Part shown: in pieces, positions 12,627 to 29,390 of the stretch
How positions within the stretch are numbered: the first letter of the stretch is position 1
Layout of the letters: every line of letters begins with the position of its first letter
Assembly: GCA_023313575.1 (NCBI GenBank)
Contig: JAJTTP010000011.1
Span: forward strand, 372,001 to 436,000
Reading direction: 5' to 3'
Length of the DNA stretch: 64,000 bases
Origin: Eutypella sp. D-1
Taxonomy: Eukaryota > Ascomycota > Sordariomycetes > Xylariales > Diatrypaceae
Notes under the pieces: model-generated
Database searches by the model: none
What the model saw: the letters and a program-made list of their open reading frames with translations, nothing else
What the model was told of the DNA's origin: nothing
Made by a program: the position numbers and the translations under genes

Positions 12627-13356
12627 CGTTTTGTAGATCAAGCCGACGTTGTTAATCGGACCTTGAACTTTTTTGCCGTGCTGAGGTTGTAAATCCTAAT
12701 AAATCAAGCCGAGTCCGTACTAAGTAGGTCGAGTATTCCCCAGGTGAACATTTTTGACCAGACCAGGATCCACTTAATGAAGGTGGGCTAGCTTCAGCTG
12801 CATAGCGGTACCTACGTACTGTTAGTGGGTTGGTGGGGTGTATAATCACAAGCCACATACATATCTCAAAAAAAAAAAAGTTCAGCCACACATGTTATTA
12901 ATGAACTAAATAAACTAACCGTTAAAACACTAGCGCTTGAACGGTAGTGGATCCAAACTAGCAAGGTTCAAGACATGACACGGAAGCCAGGGAAGTCGCA
13001 CTCATGACTGACAACCGTGGTAAGCAACGGAGCATCGGGGATTACTTCTTCTAGACGACCTGCAGGGACTCCCAAGGTTGTTAAATGGTATTTGACGAAT
13101 TCTCAGACAAACCTGGAACCCGTGGACCCGGACCTTTTCTCTTTTCTGTCGTTCGTCATCTATCACGGCGGCAATACTCCCGTACAAGCCACCAGCCACA
13201 TTTCGACAACTTTTCCTTACCCATTGTCTCCTATAGCTCTACCTTTTTAAGTACTTAGGTAGTTAGTCGTAGGAAACTATTCCGCAATCACAAGCACTTA
13301 AATCCAACTTAAACGCCTCCGGAGCTACGTACTTAACAGATGCATACCGACCGAAG
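12627..13356. other. divergent promoter region
   Basis: The stretch lies between the 5' ends of mL50 (minus) and the small membrane protein (plus). It contains a poly-A run (about 12869-12880) and no coding region that I can support. Confidence 0.5.
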
Positions 13357-14285
13357 ATGGCGCGCATCCGCCTACGCGTATTCGTGCTTCTTCTCCTAGG
13401 GGCGTTGATGTCCCTCGTATCAGCAGGTAAGAGAGAGGAAAAATGCTTTCTTCTAATCTACTCCAGTCCTATCCACTATCTAGTAAAGAACTTGCAGAGA
13501 GAACATGACGTTTCCCCCCCCCCCCCTCGAATTAATCAACACTTTTCTAACACCCCCGGTTCACAGGAGCCCCGACATTCTGCAAGTGCACCTGCTTCAA
13601 GAACAGCACCCTGATCCAGCTGGGGCCGAGCAAGTCCGACAGCCCGTCCCTCGACGCCGCGACGCCGCCGTCCTCCGGCGGGGGGTCCTCGCACGCGCTA
13701 CGAAGAAGAAGGTCCTCACTGCTCCTGGCACGCCTTAATCCATTCTCCTCCCCCTCCTCCTCCTCCTCCTCCTCCGACGACGCCGAAGCCTCCCCGATCC
13801 AGAAACGCGCCGCCTCCACCTCCTGTACGCAATGCACCCGCGCCTTCTGCCTCTCGCAGAACCTGCCCATCTGCAAGGGCGTCGAGGGCGGGGTGCCGGG
13901 GTACGGGTACGGGGACTCCGACGATGACGACGACGACGGAAACAAGAGCGGCAGCAGCGATCCCGACGAGTCCGACGTCCAGGCCGTCTGCTTCCAGCGC
14001 GACAGCCGCAAGGACCAACTGATCGTGTGGGGTTTCATCCTCGGCGTCGGCGGCCTTCTGGGCTGGGCCGCTGCGCGCCGCGTCCTCGAGGCCCGACAAC
14101 AACAACAACAACAGCAGCAGTACCAACAGCAACGGGGCGGCGGCAGCGGCCCGGGTCTGCCCTCGTTCCTGGCCCGCGCGTCTGCGGCTGTTAGCGGTGG
14201 CCGCCGCAGTGGCGCCGACGATCGGGATCGCGGCGCTTACGTCCAGGTCCCCGTGCATGGCGAGGGCGCTGGCGGGTTGAGGTGA
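13357..14285 (+). CDS. conserved fungal secretory-pathway membrane protein, Cys-rich lumenal part
   Basis: A 262-aa protein in two exons with a 140-nt intron (13427-13566) that contains a long C run just before its 3' part. Residues 1-23 are a strong signal peptide (VFVLLLLGALMSLVSAG). The mature part opens with a CKCTCFKNSTLIQLG block, then a Ser-rich low-complexity insert, a second cysteine group (CTQCTRAFCLSQNLPICKG) and CFQRDSRKDQ. One transmembrane helix follows (LIVWGFILGVGGLLGWAAA), then a Gln-rich cytosolic tail. The pattern is a type I membrane protein with about eight paired lumenal cysteines. I recognise the layout as widely conserved in filamentous fungi but know no assigned function. 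The polyQ run in the tail and the acidic D-run before the last cysteine look variable. Confidence 0.8.
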
Positions 14286-15246
14286 CGGTCGTCGTGGTGC
14301 TTATGCGGTTATTGGTGGTGGAAGTGGGCTTGCGCGCTCCCTCTTGTTGGCTTGTATCTATATGCATTGAAGCGTGTTGTATGTAGTGAGCTGTACGTGA
14401 ATACTCGTGTTTTTTGGGTTTGGTTTTTTCTTTTCCCCCCAAACTTTTCCCTCTTGTCACTTCTCGGTCTTTCATTTACGGGGCTGAGAAAGAGAGAGAG
14501 AGAGAGAGAGAGAGGGAGGGAGACGGAAAGACATGAGCATTCGATGGCGTATATGGCGTTAGGAGCCTTGTGTACTTCTCATGTTGCGTTTTGCAAGACA
14601 AGGCGATGGCATAATGAGATGATTCAGTAAACTTTAGCTCAAGTTGTCCTTGAATTCGGGTTTCTTGGAGTTTTCTTTCTTGTGCGTGGCAAAGCTATGA
14701 TCCCGATTGCTCCATGCATGCATACATACATAACTTCCCGCTGATGGTGCCGTGTTGAAGAACACTTCCCCCCGTCCGCTTCGTTGAACCCAGTCCAAAA
14801 CCCCGAGGTCGTCTGCCCCCCCCCCCGCCCCCTGGTGTTGAACAACATCCGGTTCTTCAGCCCTTTAACACGATATGCTAGGCTCGCCCTTTCGATGCCC
14901 CTTGATGCAACCAAACCCGTGAAAACCCCGAAACCCAAGTCAACTAATTGGCAATGTCCCGTTATCCAGTATACCACGTTACTAGCATAGTAGTATATAT
15001 TAACCTAACCTTTTTCAAGAGACAACTTTTGTTCGTATGGTGGTTTTTTTCTTTTTTCGTGCCGAGTAGAGACCGCACGCCATGTCCAGAAACGCCCCGC
15101 GAGATCGACCCTTAGATTCAGCATGACACATTTTTTTCACCTTTTCCCTTTCCCATCCGTCATTTGTAAAAAAAAAAAAAACCAAAGCCGTTTGTTCGCC
15201 TCCTCTTGTCCACTTTATTCGCCTATCCGTAAAAGAGAAAACGGCT
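14286..15246. other. intergenic with simple repeats
   Basis: Two genes converge here. The stretch holds a (GA)n run at about 14486-14514, a C-run near 14815-14833 and an A-run near 15169-15181. No gene was recognised. Confidence 0.6.
14486..14514 (+). repeat. (GA)n microsatellite
   Basis: About fourteen GA dinucleotides in tandem lie downstream of the membrane-protein gene. Confidence 0.9.
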
Positions 15247-18592
<3,346 letters not shown>

Positions 18593-20111
18593 ATGGCTGA
18601 CATGTGCTTTGTTCGTGTGCTAAAAAGCTTCGGCCCCGGCGTGCTCTTGCTCTGGCTGGCGTTCGCGCCATGGAGTGCCGCCGTGCCAGCCGTCTCCCGA
18701 GTCGGGACCGACGCCGATGACGATTTCCACTGGGTGGCTACGTGGACGGCGATGCCGCAGCTCGTCGAGTCTTATAACCTGCCGCCGGAGCCCTTTGTAG
18801 GTTGCCTCTATACCACCCGCGGGATCTGTTGGTGGTATCCATCCTGACGAGAACGCAGAAGGGAAATGCGACCGTCTTTCACAATACGACGCTTCGCCAG
18901 ACGCTGCACACGTCGATCGGCGCTGCGAGGATCCGCCTGCAGATATCTAACACGTTCGGGCTGAGCGCGCTGCCCATAACCGCTGCGTCCCTCGCGCTAC
19001 CGCTTGATGGCGCGGCCGGCGTCGGCGAGATTGAGGATGGAACGGCGATGGCCCTTACATTCGACGGGGGTTCCTCGTGCGTGACCATACCCGCCGGCGA
19101 GGTCGCCTACACGGACGCCATTGACTTCGAGGTCGGCTCGCAGGCTAACCTCGCCGTGGACCTGCACCTCGCAGACGGCCAGCAGGGCGCCGACATCACG
19201 GGCCATCCGGGCAGCCGAACGACATCGTGGATGCAGCGGGGCGACCTCGTCGGCTCGCCCGCCGTCACCGAGCTTGGTCTCGAGCACTGGTACTTCCTGA
19301 GCGCGCTCGAAGCATGGGCTCCCCCTACTACCGCGGCGCTCGTTGTCCTCGGTGATAGCATCACAGACGGACGCGGCAGCGACGACAACGGGAATAATCG
19401 GTACGACGTCTCTCCCAAAAGCCCTTATGTAAATCTGCAATATCCACTAACCTACCCCGAAGCTGGCCCGACCTATTAGTCGCCAGGATGCAGGCCGCCG
19501 GCATCGACGACGTGGCGGTGGTGAATCAGGCGGCTGGCGGCAACGCCGTCTTGAGCGGGGGATTGGGCCCGCCGCTGGTGGAGCGCTACGGACGCGACCT
19601 CCTTGGGACTGCGGGCGCGCGGTACGCGCTCGTGTTCGAGGGCGTGAACGACATTGGGCCTGCGGCGGACGGCACGACAACACAAGAGCGTATAGCTTCA
19701 GATTTAATCCAAGCATTCCGCGCCATCGCCGTCGACGCCCGGGACGCCGGTATCACCACAGTCTTTGGTGCGACCATCACCCCGTTCACAGGCGAGGACC
19801 AGGCGTACAGCGGCACCGCACGCGAGAGCGCCCGGCGCGTCGTCAACGACTGGATCTTGGGCGCCGGCAGCGATGATCATGATTTCGACGCCGCTGTCGA
19901 CTTCGCCGCCGTTCTCGCCGACCCCGACGACCCCTCTGTCCTGGCCACCGAGTACGACGGCGGGGACCACCTTCATCCTAACGTTGCAGGCTACCAGGCC
20001 CTCGCGGACGCGTTCCCGCTCGACATCTTCGCGGCGCGCCACGGGACCAAGAAGTCCCTCCCGAAAAGCGAGAGGCGCCAGATATCCGACCGCTGGCTTT
20101 TTGCTTACTGA
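18593..20111 (+). CDS. secreted SGNH/GDSL-type esterase
   Basis: A 464-aa secreted hydrolase in three exons, with two 62-nt introns (18797-18858 and 19401-19462). The N-terminus has a hydrophobic signal segment (VLLLWLAFAPWSAAVPA). An ATWTAMPQLVES block and a beta-rich domain (HTSIGAARIRLQISNTFG) precede the catalytic domain, as in fungal extracellular GDSL esterases. Block I is GDSITDGRG with nucleophile Ser235. Block III is FEGVNDIGP with the oxyanion Asn. Block V is DHLHPN with the catalytic Asp and His. All four SGNH residues are therefore present. Likely substrates are acetyl or acyl esters of plant polymers or lipids (inference). It converges on the PKS gene, 275 bp away. Confidence 0.88.
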
Positions 20112-20386
20112 GTTATTTGTGGGAAATTCTCGGTGCTAACTTGCTCCTGAGGCTCCAGTCCGGAAAGACCCGTGGATGCCTGAATGTAAGTATTATGGAG
20201 TAGATATTTCTTAATGTTTGCACAGCAATATTCAGTACATAGTGGTTATATACGGATACAGTATACATAGACAATCTGCCGTCTTCAAGCTGCACATGTA
20301 CCACCTTGATGGATTTGGATTCTGTATCTGTGAAACGATTGTGTAGGCTATGTTTTAAAGACCGAATTCTGGGTAGTGATAGTGTA

Positions 20387-23300
20387 CTAGTCTCCCGGTT
20401 CCTCTAGCTGTGCCATAGACATGTCTCTTAGATCCTCCAAGCTACTCGTTTTCCCTAACAAGGTCAACATCGAGATGTCCACCGTCATGGCCTGATAAAA
20501 CCAAGTTCTAAACTCGGCCGCAATCATGCTGTCCATCCCATAGTCTGCAAGCGGCTTCTTCACGTCCACCGCCTCGTACTTCATGAGAACCAGGTTCCCG
20601 AACCTCTTCCTGATGAAGTCCAGCACGGCTTCTCCTAGCGTCTCGCCCTCTTCTTCGATCGCTTGGCTCACTTCGAGGGGTAGGTTCCCGTGGTGGGCTG
20701 GCTGGGGGGATCCTCCACCGTCACCCAGGGCGTTGGCAAGGATACCGGCGCGCGGATCGTTCCACGTCGGGTTCGTCCCGTCGAAGCCCATCTTGCGCAG
20801 TCTTTTAAGACCAGACGCCTCCAGTCCCGTGAGCAGGTGTGCAGCTGAAAGGTTGTCGTAGGCATGGTGGATGCCCACGCCCCTCCTGTGGGACAGGGCT
20901 AGATCCACTATCTGGAGGAGCTCATCTGGATCAATGGCTTGAATTCCCTTGCGCAACAGGATGGCCTCGATTTCTGGATTCTCGTGTAGATACCCGACCT
21001 CGGATATCATCCCCAAACCGACAGAAACGGCCGGCACGCCCCTACTGCGCAGATGCCTGGCGAAGATGTCGAGGAAGTGGTTACCTGCGCAATAGTTCGA
21101 CTCCGTGGCGGTGCCAACGCTCCCGGAGACCGACGAAGTCAAGAGGAAGAAGTTCAGGTTATTGCCGCGACCAGAGGCTCTGACCATATTGTGCAGATTC
21201 CAGGTCCCCTTCACCTTTGGGTCTATTCCGGTATGCCAGGACTCACTAGACATGGTGGAAAAAAGCGATTCCTGTTTGCGTGTCAATCCAATATTCCAAG
21301 CCTTTTACTTGAGAAGTCATAAGAGCGATGGTCAACTTACGCTCAGCCCCATGGCAGCCTGCACAACACCGCCGATATCTCCGTCGGTGGATTTTACCAA
21401 CACTTCGACATCTTTTATGCTGCAAACATCTCCTTTCACCACTACACATGCAGCGCCGGCCCCCTCGAGGTCTCGGATCATATTTTGGGCTGCGGGCTTC
21501 TCTAGACCCGATCGGCCTAGAAAAGCGAATTTCCTAGCGCCTCGCTGTACCATCCAGCGTGCGAGCGTTCGTCCCAGACCTCCCAGGCAACCCACCATTA
21601 TGTATGTCTTATGGCTACTTAGAGTCGAGGCGTATCTCAGCGGCTGCACAGTGAGTTCAGAGTTCCCGTCCTGGAGACTGAGAACCACCTTACCCATCCG
21701 ATTCCGCGAGGAAAAGTGCCGCAAGGCCGGCACAATCTCGGCAATGTCGAAGACTTTGAGCGGCCGGGGTTCCGAGATCTTGCCTGATCGATAAAGCGAC
21801 ATAGTCTGAGATAAAAGATCTTTCCATAGTGCGTGGTGGCTCTCCTTGTTGCTGTCGTAGAGCGAGCTCAGGCCAAAAGCAGTGAAAGTGGCGTTTCGCA
21901 GGAACTTGTCCATCTCCAGACGACCGTGGGCAGTGAGGTCTGTCTTGCCGATTTCGACAAAGCGGCCGAACAGTGCTATACATTGCCACGATGCGCGTAA
22001 TTGGTCTCCGGTGAGGGAGTTAAGGATAATGTCCACCCCAACCCCGCCGGTGGCCTTGAGAACTCCGTCAAGAAATGAGGTGTCTTTTGAGCTGAAAACG
22101 TTGGAGGGCTTGACACCAAACCTATCAATTAGATATTGCTTTTTCTCTTCCGTTGATACAGTGGTATATATCTATACCTTATCGTTAGCGAACCCATCTA
22201 ATTGAAGATATTGAAACTCAAGGCATTACCTCAGCGCCAACACTCTTAGCTAGTTGAATCGCTGCCATCCCGACTCCACCAGCCCCTGAATGGATCAAGA
22301 CGGACTCGCCAGCTTGAATTTGCGCACGGTGATGTAGGGCGTATATGGCAGTCGAGGTCACAAGAGGTAATGTGACGCACGCTTCAAGGCTCTCCGCCTC
22401 CTCAAGCTTATAACAAGCCCAGTGTGGCAGGATTTGGAATGTCTGGATATGTGTTGGCGCCATGGCAACTACACGGTCACCCACGGTCAAGCCAACGACC
22501 TCAGATCCAACTTCCTCCACAGTACCGGCGCATTCGAGTTGGCAGGTTGCATTGAGGGTATCGACCCTTCCTGCGAGGACGTAAAAGTCCTTGGCATTCA
22601 TCCCGACCGCGGTGACCTTGATCCGCACGTCCAACGGCGAGATCGAATGCGGTGCTTCTTGCTGCTGAAAGAAAACCGTGTCGAATTGTCCAGCTTCCTT
22701 TATAGCTAGTCGCAAATCTCCTGCATTGCTTAATCTCATGGTCTGGAGCTCAAGACCTTGTTTCATTCGGAATGCCGCATTCAGCTTATCGTCTGGTACG
22801 AATCGACTGACGTGAATTACCCCCTTCCGCTGTGCGAACTCAAAATCTGGTCTGACCCCAGCTTGCTGCAAGACGGAGACCAGACGTTGTGAAGTATAAT
22901 GCAAATCTTCACTTATCGTACCAAGATCGTAAGTATAAAACCTGAGCGACGGTTGCTCGAGGGCGAGTGCCCTCGCAATTCCGTTGACTACCGAGAAATC
23001 TGGGACTGTCCCGGCCATCTTGTCACCGGTCGTGACCCATACCAAGGATGAAGCTTGATCGGTCATGAGTTTGATCCGATGCATGTCCTCATCTGATATC
23101 TCTGATAGAAGAGGTGACTCCAGTTCGCACAAATTGAACACCGCCGTATGAGGTGGAATATGTTGGGGCATGAGGTCCGCCAGAACAACTCTCATGATAC
23201 GGTTCCCGTGCATGAATTTTAACAGATCTTGTAACGCTGATCCAAGCTGCGATATCTGTCTTTCGACGATGAGATACCTGGAAACCTTTGGCGTGTCGCG

Positions 23301-26300
23301 ATGAGGCGTAGCAAGTCGTCGAGCTACGACAAGATTTGCTTGACCTTCAGAGACAGGGAATGACATACAAGCTAGCTCTCCAAATGCGATACTATCACCG
23401 GAGGAACTAGTGTGCAGCATAATTACTGTACCATCCTCGTTCAGCATTGCAATCAGCTTTTGGATTTGGTCTTCGGGCCAGGGAGCCATCCGAGGGATTA
23501 TGATAAGATCGAACTTCTCGTGATCTAGGCTCATAGGCTGCTTGTAGCGTTCTGCCGTGTCTAGACTCACGGGGCCCCCAATGAACGTGCCATTTTCTGT
23601 GATTGAAGCTGTGCTGTAGGATTTCAGGCGTTGATAGTCGCTACTAGACTGGAGTAGCTCGAGTATTGCAATCGTGAGGCCGTGCTCGGCGTTGCACAAT
23701 TCGAGTATATGGAGTCCCGCGTTTTTATGCACTACCAGGTCAATCATCGCTCCCATCTTGAGAAGTCCGTCATCGGCGACTGGGGAGTTCGCCTCAACCG
23801 CAAATTTATGGGCATATGCTGCCGCGTCCTCGCTGGCCATGAGACCAAGGCCGTAAATGTCCGGTTTCCAGACCACCCGTAGTATGGGATGTCGCTGATC
23901 ATCTACGCTTCCTTGGGCCGTTGCGAGGTATCTAAATAACCGGAGTTGATCGACTTGAAGCACCACATCTCCGAGCTGGTTTACGATCTCTGCCCCAGCC
24001 TCCCATGACATGAATCCGGTTTTTTGCGCTTGACTGCTGATTTGAACTGACTCGCCGGAAGCAAGCAAAGGGGTATTCAAGGTTAATGATCTAATTCGTG
24101 ATGGAACCTGGGCAGTGAGGTCCTTAGGAACCCCTCTCGCGGTCGCTACGATCGATGTCTGAATAAGACTGTCTAGAGTGATTGGGTGGATCGGATATAT
24201 CGCCATAGGATCATGGAACTCCTTCACGTATGGCACCGTGGCGCCACAGAACAGGCCAGACTGCATTCGTGGAGTCTGGAACTCGTTCACAGGTTGGAAA
24301 GCAGGTCCGTAATTGAGGCCCTGACCGATGAACCTTTCGTACCACGTGCGCTTCGTAGTTGGCTCAAGATAGTCGACGGGAGCTTGGTATTTACATTGCA
24401 TAGGAATGAAGTTGGCCTCAATTGAAACCGAGCCGCTTGCATGCTGGATCGCCGTACCCTCTCTGTAGCTGGAAACGGCAAAGTCCCACCACATCGATGA
24501 ACTGGTTGAATTTGTTATGACAGATCTGTGCAGTGACGTGAATACTTCAACTTGGGAAGGATGGTCATTCGAGAGAGCGAGGGGGTTCATGATGCTGATG
24601 TTGGCAAGTCGGAACGATGGTGAAATTCTGTGGGAGCCTGTTGCCTGCATGACAGCTTCCATGGCCATTGCGAGATATGCGGCTCCCGGAAGAAGGGGGG
24701 TGTCTCCGAGTCGGTGATCTCTCAACCAAGGAACATCGTCAAGCCTTAGGAGGTTTCGGAAAATGAGGTCCCTCCCATTTCCACCAGGAATGATAGTTCC
24801 TAAAAGCTCGTGATGGGGGTACTTGCGATGTCTGTATTCCACACTCCCACGGCATTCATTCCACAAAACATTCTCATACGTGAATCGATATGGAGGAAGA
24901 TCCTTGACAACACGATACGGGGCAGTAGAGTACTCACTGCCTGTAAGAAGCCCGTTGACTTTAGCCCAATTTATTCTATGCCCATGGATCCATAGTTCTC
25001 CAGCGAGACTCAGCGTGCTGTATAGAGCGTTCCCATTCCGCTTGACCGCGCTCATATAATTCAGGTTGTGTCCTTGCCTTGATATTTTAGCTGTTCCCAC
25101 TGTCTGCTTGATGGGCAACTCGAGTGAAGAATGAGGGCCTAGCTCCACGAAATAATGTTCTGCGGTGTTGTTTATCTGCTCGATAGCTTGGCTGAAGCGA
25201 ACCTGGCCTTCAAGGTTCATCCGCCAATAGCGTCCAGTAAATCCTGATTTCTTGATCCCACCAGTGATGGAGGACACAAAGTCCACTGCGTTAGATGACA
25301 GTGACGATGGTCGCAGTGTTGGCAGCACACTATCCAGCAGAGATTGGTATTCATCTGCGACTTTAAGCATATGGTGTGAATGATATGCTTGACCTCCTGT
25401 GTTTAGTCTCCGTGCGAACACATCCGCCTCCTGTAGGATAACTTGAAGCTTTCCAACGGCGATAGTATCACCAGAAACTGTTACACTCTCTGGGGAATTA
25501 ATGCATGCCACCTTGACTTGGCCATCTAGCCCTTGTTCAGAAATCCGAGCTGCTGCTGTAGACTCTGATAAGCCCACTGCCATCATTGCACCATTATAGG
25601 CACTATTCTTGGACACACAGTATCCTCGATAATATGCTATGGCGATGGCTTCAGCTGTGCTTATATGGCCCGCCGCGAAAGCTGCTGCAATCTCGCCAGA
25701 GGAGTGACCAACTACAACACTTGGAAGGATATCCCAGGATGTCAATAGCTTCACAAGTGCGACCTGTATTGCAGTACAGCAAGTCTGTGACCTTTGAGGT
25801 AGATGAATCAGGCCGGGGTCAGTACAATTGAAGATAGCATCTCGAAGGGACCAAGTCGGTGCGTTTGGGATTTTCTTCAATACCGAGTCCATCTCGTCAA
25901 TAACGTCGCGAAACACCGGGAACTCAAAGAGCTCTCGGCACATGCCGGCCCATACTGACCCCTGCCCGGTAAATACGAATGCTGGTGGAGCAGGTTGACT
26001 TTGGGCTGGGTTATGAGCGATACTAAAGTCGTTGTTGTTAAAAACGTTTGTGGTTTCATTGCATGAGGCGATGATGAACCCTCTCATCGGAAAATGGGTT
26101 TTCCTGGACCCCAATGTGTATGCAAGGTCCAAGCTGTCTGCTTGTTCGAAGTCGAATTGCATGAAATCTTGAATACGGGACTCTAAGGACTTTGCGGTAG
26201 CGGCAGATAGTACGAATACTACTGCGGGTTGTGACGTGGTTGACCTTGGATGAACTCCATGCATGCGAGCCATGCTGATCATCGAGGGAGCCTCTTCAAT

Positions 26301-27937
26301 AATGACATGGGCATTAGCTCCTCCATAACCAAACGAATTGATACCTTGGTAATTGCGTTAGCTAAAGCACTTGTACTATATATTGATGGCACTTGTTCTT
26401 ACCCATACGTCGAACCTCATTGTGGCTTTGAGGCCAGGGAATCAATGTCTTGGGAATGGCAATGTGACGCTCCTCGGCCCTTAGTGTTGGGTTAATATGT
26501 CTTAGGCCGTGTGTCCCCGGTATTTGGCCTCGCTCCATGGCCATGACTCCCTTAATGACACTTGATATCGCGCTTGCAGCTTCAGAATGCCCAATATTGC
26601 TCTTGACCGATCCAATATAGAGTGGATGATGTGAAGCCCGTTGGAAGACGCTGGATAAGGCATCTACTTCAATGGCATCACCCACTTTTGTCCCGGTGCC
26701 ATGACACTCAACATACGTGATTTCATTTGGGTGAATGCCTCCCTTTTCCAAAGCTTTACGGATCACTCTCTCTTGAGCACCTGAACTTGGAAGTGTGATC
26801 CCGGCCGTTCTGCCATTTCTGAAGGAAAGGGTCAGACATACTTGGCAAACGGGGCTGAAAAGAACAAGCAAAGGTAGAGAGTATGCCTTACGCATTGATT
26901 GCAGAACCCCTGATAACACCCCTAATTGCATCACCGTCCTTGACTGCGTCTGCAAGTCGCTTCAAGTAAAGTGCACTGATCCCATCGGCCCTACCATAGC
27001 CATCAGCCGAAGTGTCAAATGTGTGACACTCTGAGGTGGGCGAAAGAATTCCGGCTTTCGCGGTAGCAATGTGTTGCTCTGGAGATTGAATGAGATTGGC
27101 ACTGGCAACAATGGCAGCATCGGACTCGAATGATTCTAGCGAGGTACATGCCGTATGGAGACAGTACATGGAAGATGAGCAGGCAGTATCCAGAACAAAG
27201 CTATTGGAAAATGCAAGGCCAATTGTTTAGAATATCGACAGGTTCGGTGGAGTGTGGAAAGAAACTAACCTTGGGCCCTGAAGATTGAAGACATGGCTAA
27301 CACGGTTGGCTAATATAGTAGTGCCGAACCCTGTGGCGGAATAGCGGTTCATACTAGAAGGCCTAAGTAAATTGTCTGCCATGACAATCATGGTGTTACT
27401 CACTAGTCCGCATCTCGTGCCTGCATGGAGATAAAATCGAACGTGAAATTCCCGACATAGCAGCCAGTGTTGGAACCAGATGCCTTCTCGAGGGGCACTC
27501 CTGCATTTTCAAGGCATTCAAATACCACTTCCAAGAGCTTACGCTGTTGAGGATCCATAGATGCTGCCTCAAGGTTGTTTATACCGAAAAGACTGTTATC
27601 GAATGCCGTGATATCATCCTGTATGAAGTAGCCCCGTTTCATAGGAACACTACCTGGTCGATCTGTGCCGCTTGGGTGGTAGAAGCCATCGATATTGAAT
27701 CGTGACTTGGGAACATCGCATATGCCCGATCTACCTTCAGCTAGAAGTTCCCAGAAGGCTTGTGGGCTATTCGAGTCTCCCGGCAAACGACAAGCTTCAG
27801 AACTCATTAGTTAGATCATTTGCTAACTTCGGGGGACAATTATTACCCAAGCCACAAATAGCTATCGCGTCTCTTTCCATTCCAGTACTTGAGCCCTTCG
27901 TAGACCCAGTCATCCCGTCCTTGGTTGCTCTTGCCAT
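20387..27937 (-). CDS. highly reducing polyketide synthase (KS-AT-DH-degenerate MT-ER-KR-ACP)
   Basis: A 2373-aa iterative type I PKS in eight exons; introns are 27795-27846, 27354-27403, 27201-27269, 26819-26891, 26345-26402, 22172-22229 and 21272-21340, and the spliced length is exactly 2374 codons. The KS (about 22-440) has Cys196 in DTACSSS, His331 in ECHGTGT and His369 in KSNIGH. The AT has GHSSGE with Ser645. The DH has His974 (WLRDHRLGDTPLLPG) and Asp1155 (ITLDSLIQ). The region 1300-1430 has the fold position of a C-methyltransferase but lacks the glycine-rich SAM loop (HILELCNAEHGLT), so it looks inactive. The ER keeps its NADPH loop (HSGAGGVG, about 1780). The KR has GCLGGLG (1996-2002), Ser2125/2126 and Tyr2139. 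The ACP carries Ser2327 in YGMDSM. There is no release domain. The start (27937) is the ATG leading into the first KS strand. It is divergent from a reductase gene and is the core of a tailoring cluster. Confidence 0.95.
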
Positions 27938-29390
27938 TGCTAGATATCGCGTGATAATAAAGAAAACTCGACGAATTGTTCTCACACACTGGATACAGCA
28001 TCCACAGGAAGAAACCGGCGCTGAATTATAGCTTACTACTGACGTGACAGTATAATAGTATACAAGGGGTCGTAGCAGAAGACATCTAGGTGCATAAAAA
28101 GCACGAAGAACTAATACTAGAGCCTCGCCCTCCAAACATAAGGTATTTTAGGATTAAGTACGACCACATTGCATTGCAGCCAAGCCATAGGTCTACCCGT
28201 ATCATCAACTGGGTCCGTTTGACTCCATGCGACCTATATATCTCCCTCTGCCCCCTATTTCTCCACTAATCTGACCAACTACGGACCTTCAGCTAAGTGT
28301 AACAGAAGGAGGCCCTTTCACAATATATACGATTACTAATTTGATTGGCCATAACATCACCACCATCACGAAGTGTTATAAAAGAGGAGTTAATTGATCC
28401 CGAAGCATGTCTTGTCGACTTGTAACTCCGGTCAGAACATAAGCAAATTCCCTGCATCTACTAACATACTTTAACGCAACACAAGATCTGACTGTCTTGT
28501 GAAGCTCGATCATGCACTGTGATGGCATACTGACCTTTCTCGTAGTTTATCCTGCAGGAAGCCTGTAGTTTGGTAGTATTTGGTACTAAACCCTTCTCTA
28601 AACATTGCATCGAATAACGGACTCATGATGCAAACTTTATCACCTCTCCTTGGCACTTGAATCCTTTGGCATGCGGAGGATCCTACCCGCGTAAACCCAG
28701 TACATTATCATGGTGATATGGGACGTCGTACCCCCTTTTAATGTATTCTATGTAATGTGTAGTTTTCCCCTGAAGTATGTGTGCTGCGTGAATCACCATT
28801 CTACTTTTATGCTAAAATTTTCAAGCCTTAATGGGGTGTGAGACGAAGGATGTGTTTGTTTCCTATACTCATTAAGGGAAGTGATAACGCTGCAATGCAG
28901 GGTGTCATGTTGATTGCTGTCAACCACATAGTACTAGAATGAAGGGAAAATGCATGTTGGCATTTAGATCATGCCGAAAAGCTCGAATGCCACACGAAAG
29001 GTTAGTAACAATCAGAGTAGTGTCCAAACCAAAGCAACCCCTATTTGTGCCAAGATTCGTCGTTTAGGGGTGTGTTGGGGCGCTTATACCTAAATAGGCA
29101 AGAATCGGCATGCATGTAGAAGTAACCCTCCAACACTATGTATATCAGACTATGACTTGAGTATTAGGTTCCGGGTATATTCAATTTCATTTGCACTTGA
29201 TAAAAAATGACTGTATATATAACCTGCAGTGATCTCCGTCATCCATCGAGGGAGGCCCTGGAGTTTACTATACCATCACGCAACATTCGTCCCTCAGTAA
29301 CGGCGCAAGAAAACTGCATTATTTGACCAATCGAGCGATGTGTTCTGACGAACTCAGTTTTCAATATTAGGCTCCTATGTCCGTTCCATA
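27938..29390. promoter_or_regulatory. bidirectional intergenic region, PKS and reductase
   Basis: This 1.45-kb stretch separates the 5' ends of the PKS (minus) and the first reductase (plus) and presumably contains both promoters. An A/T-rich element at about 28050-28066 could be the PKS TATA-like box. No coding region or known operator was recognised, and the inverted repeat found at 32.2 kb does not recur here. Confidence 0.45.
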
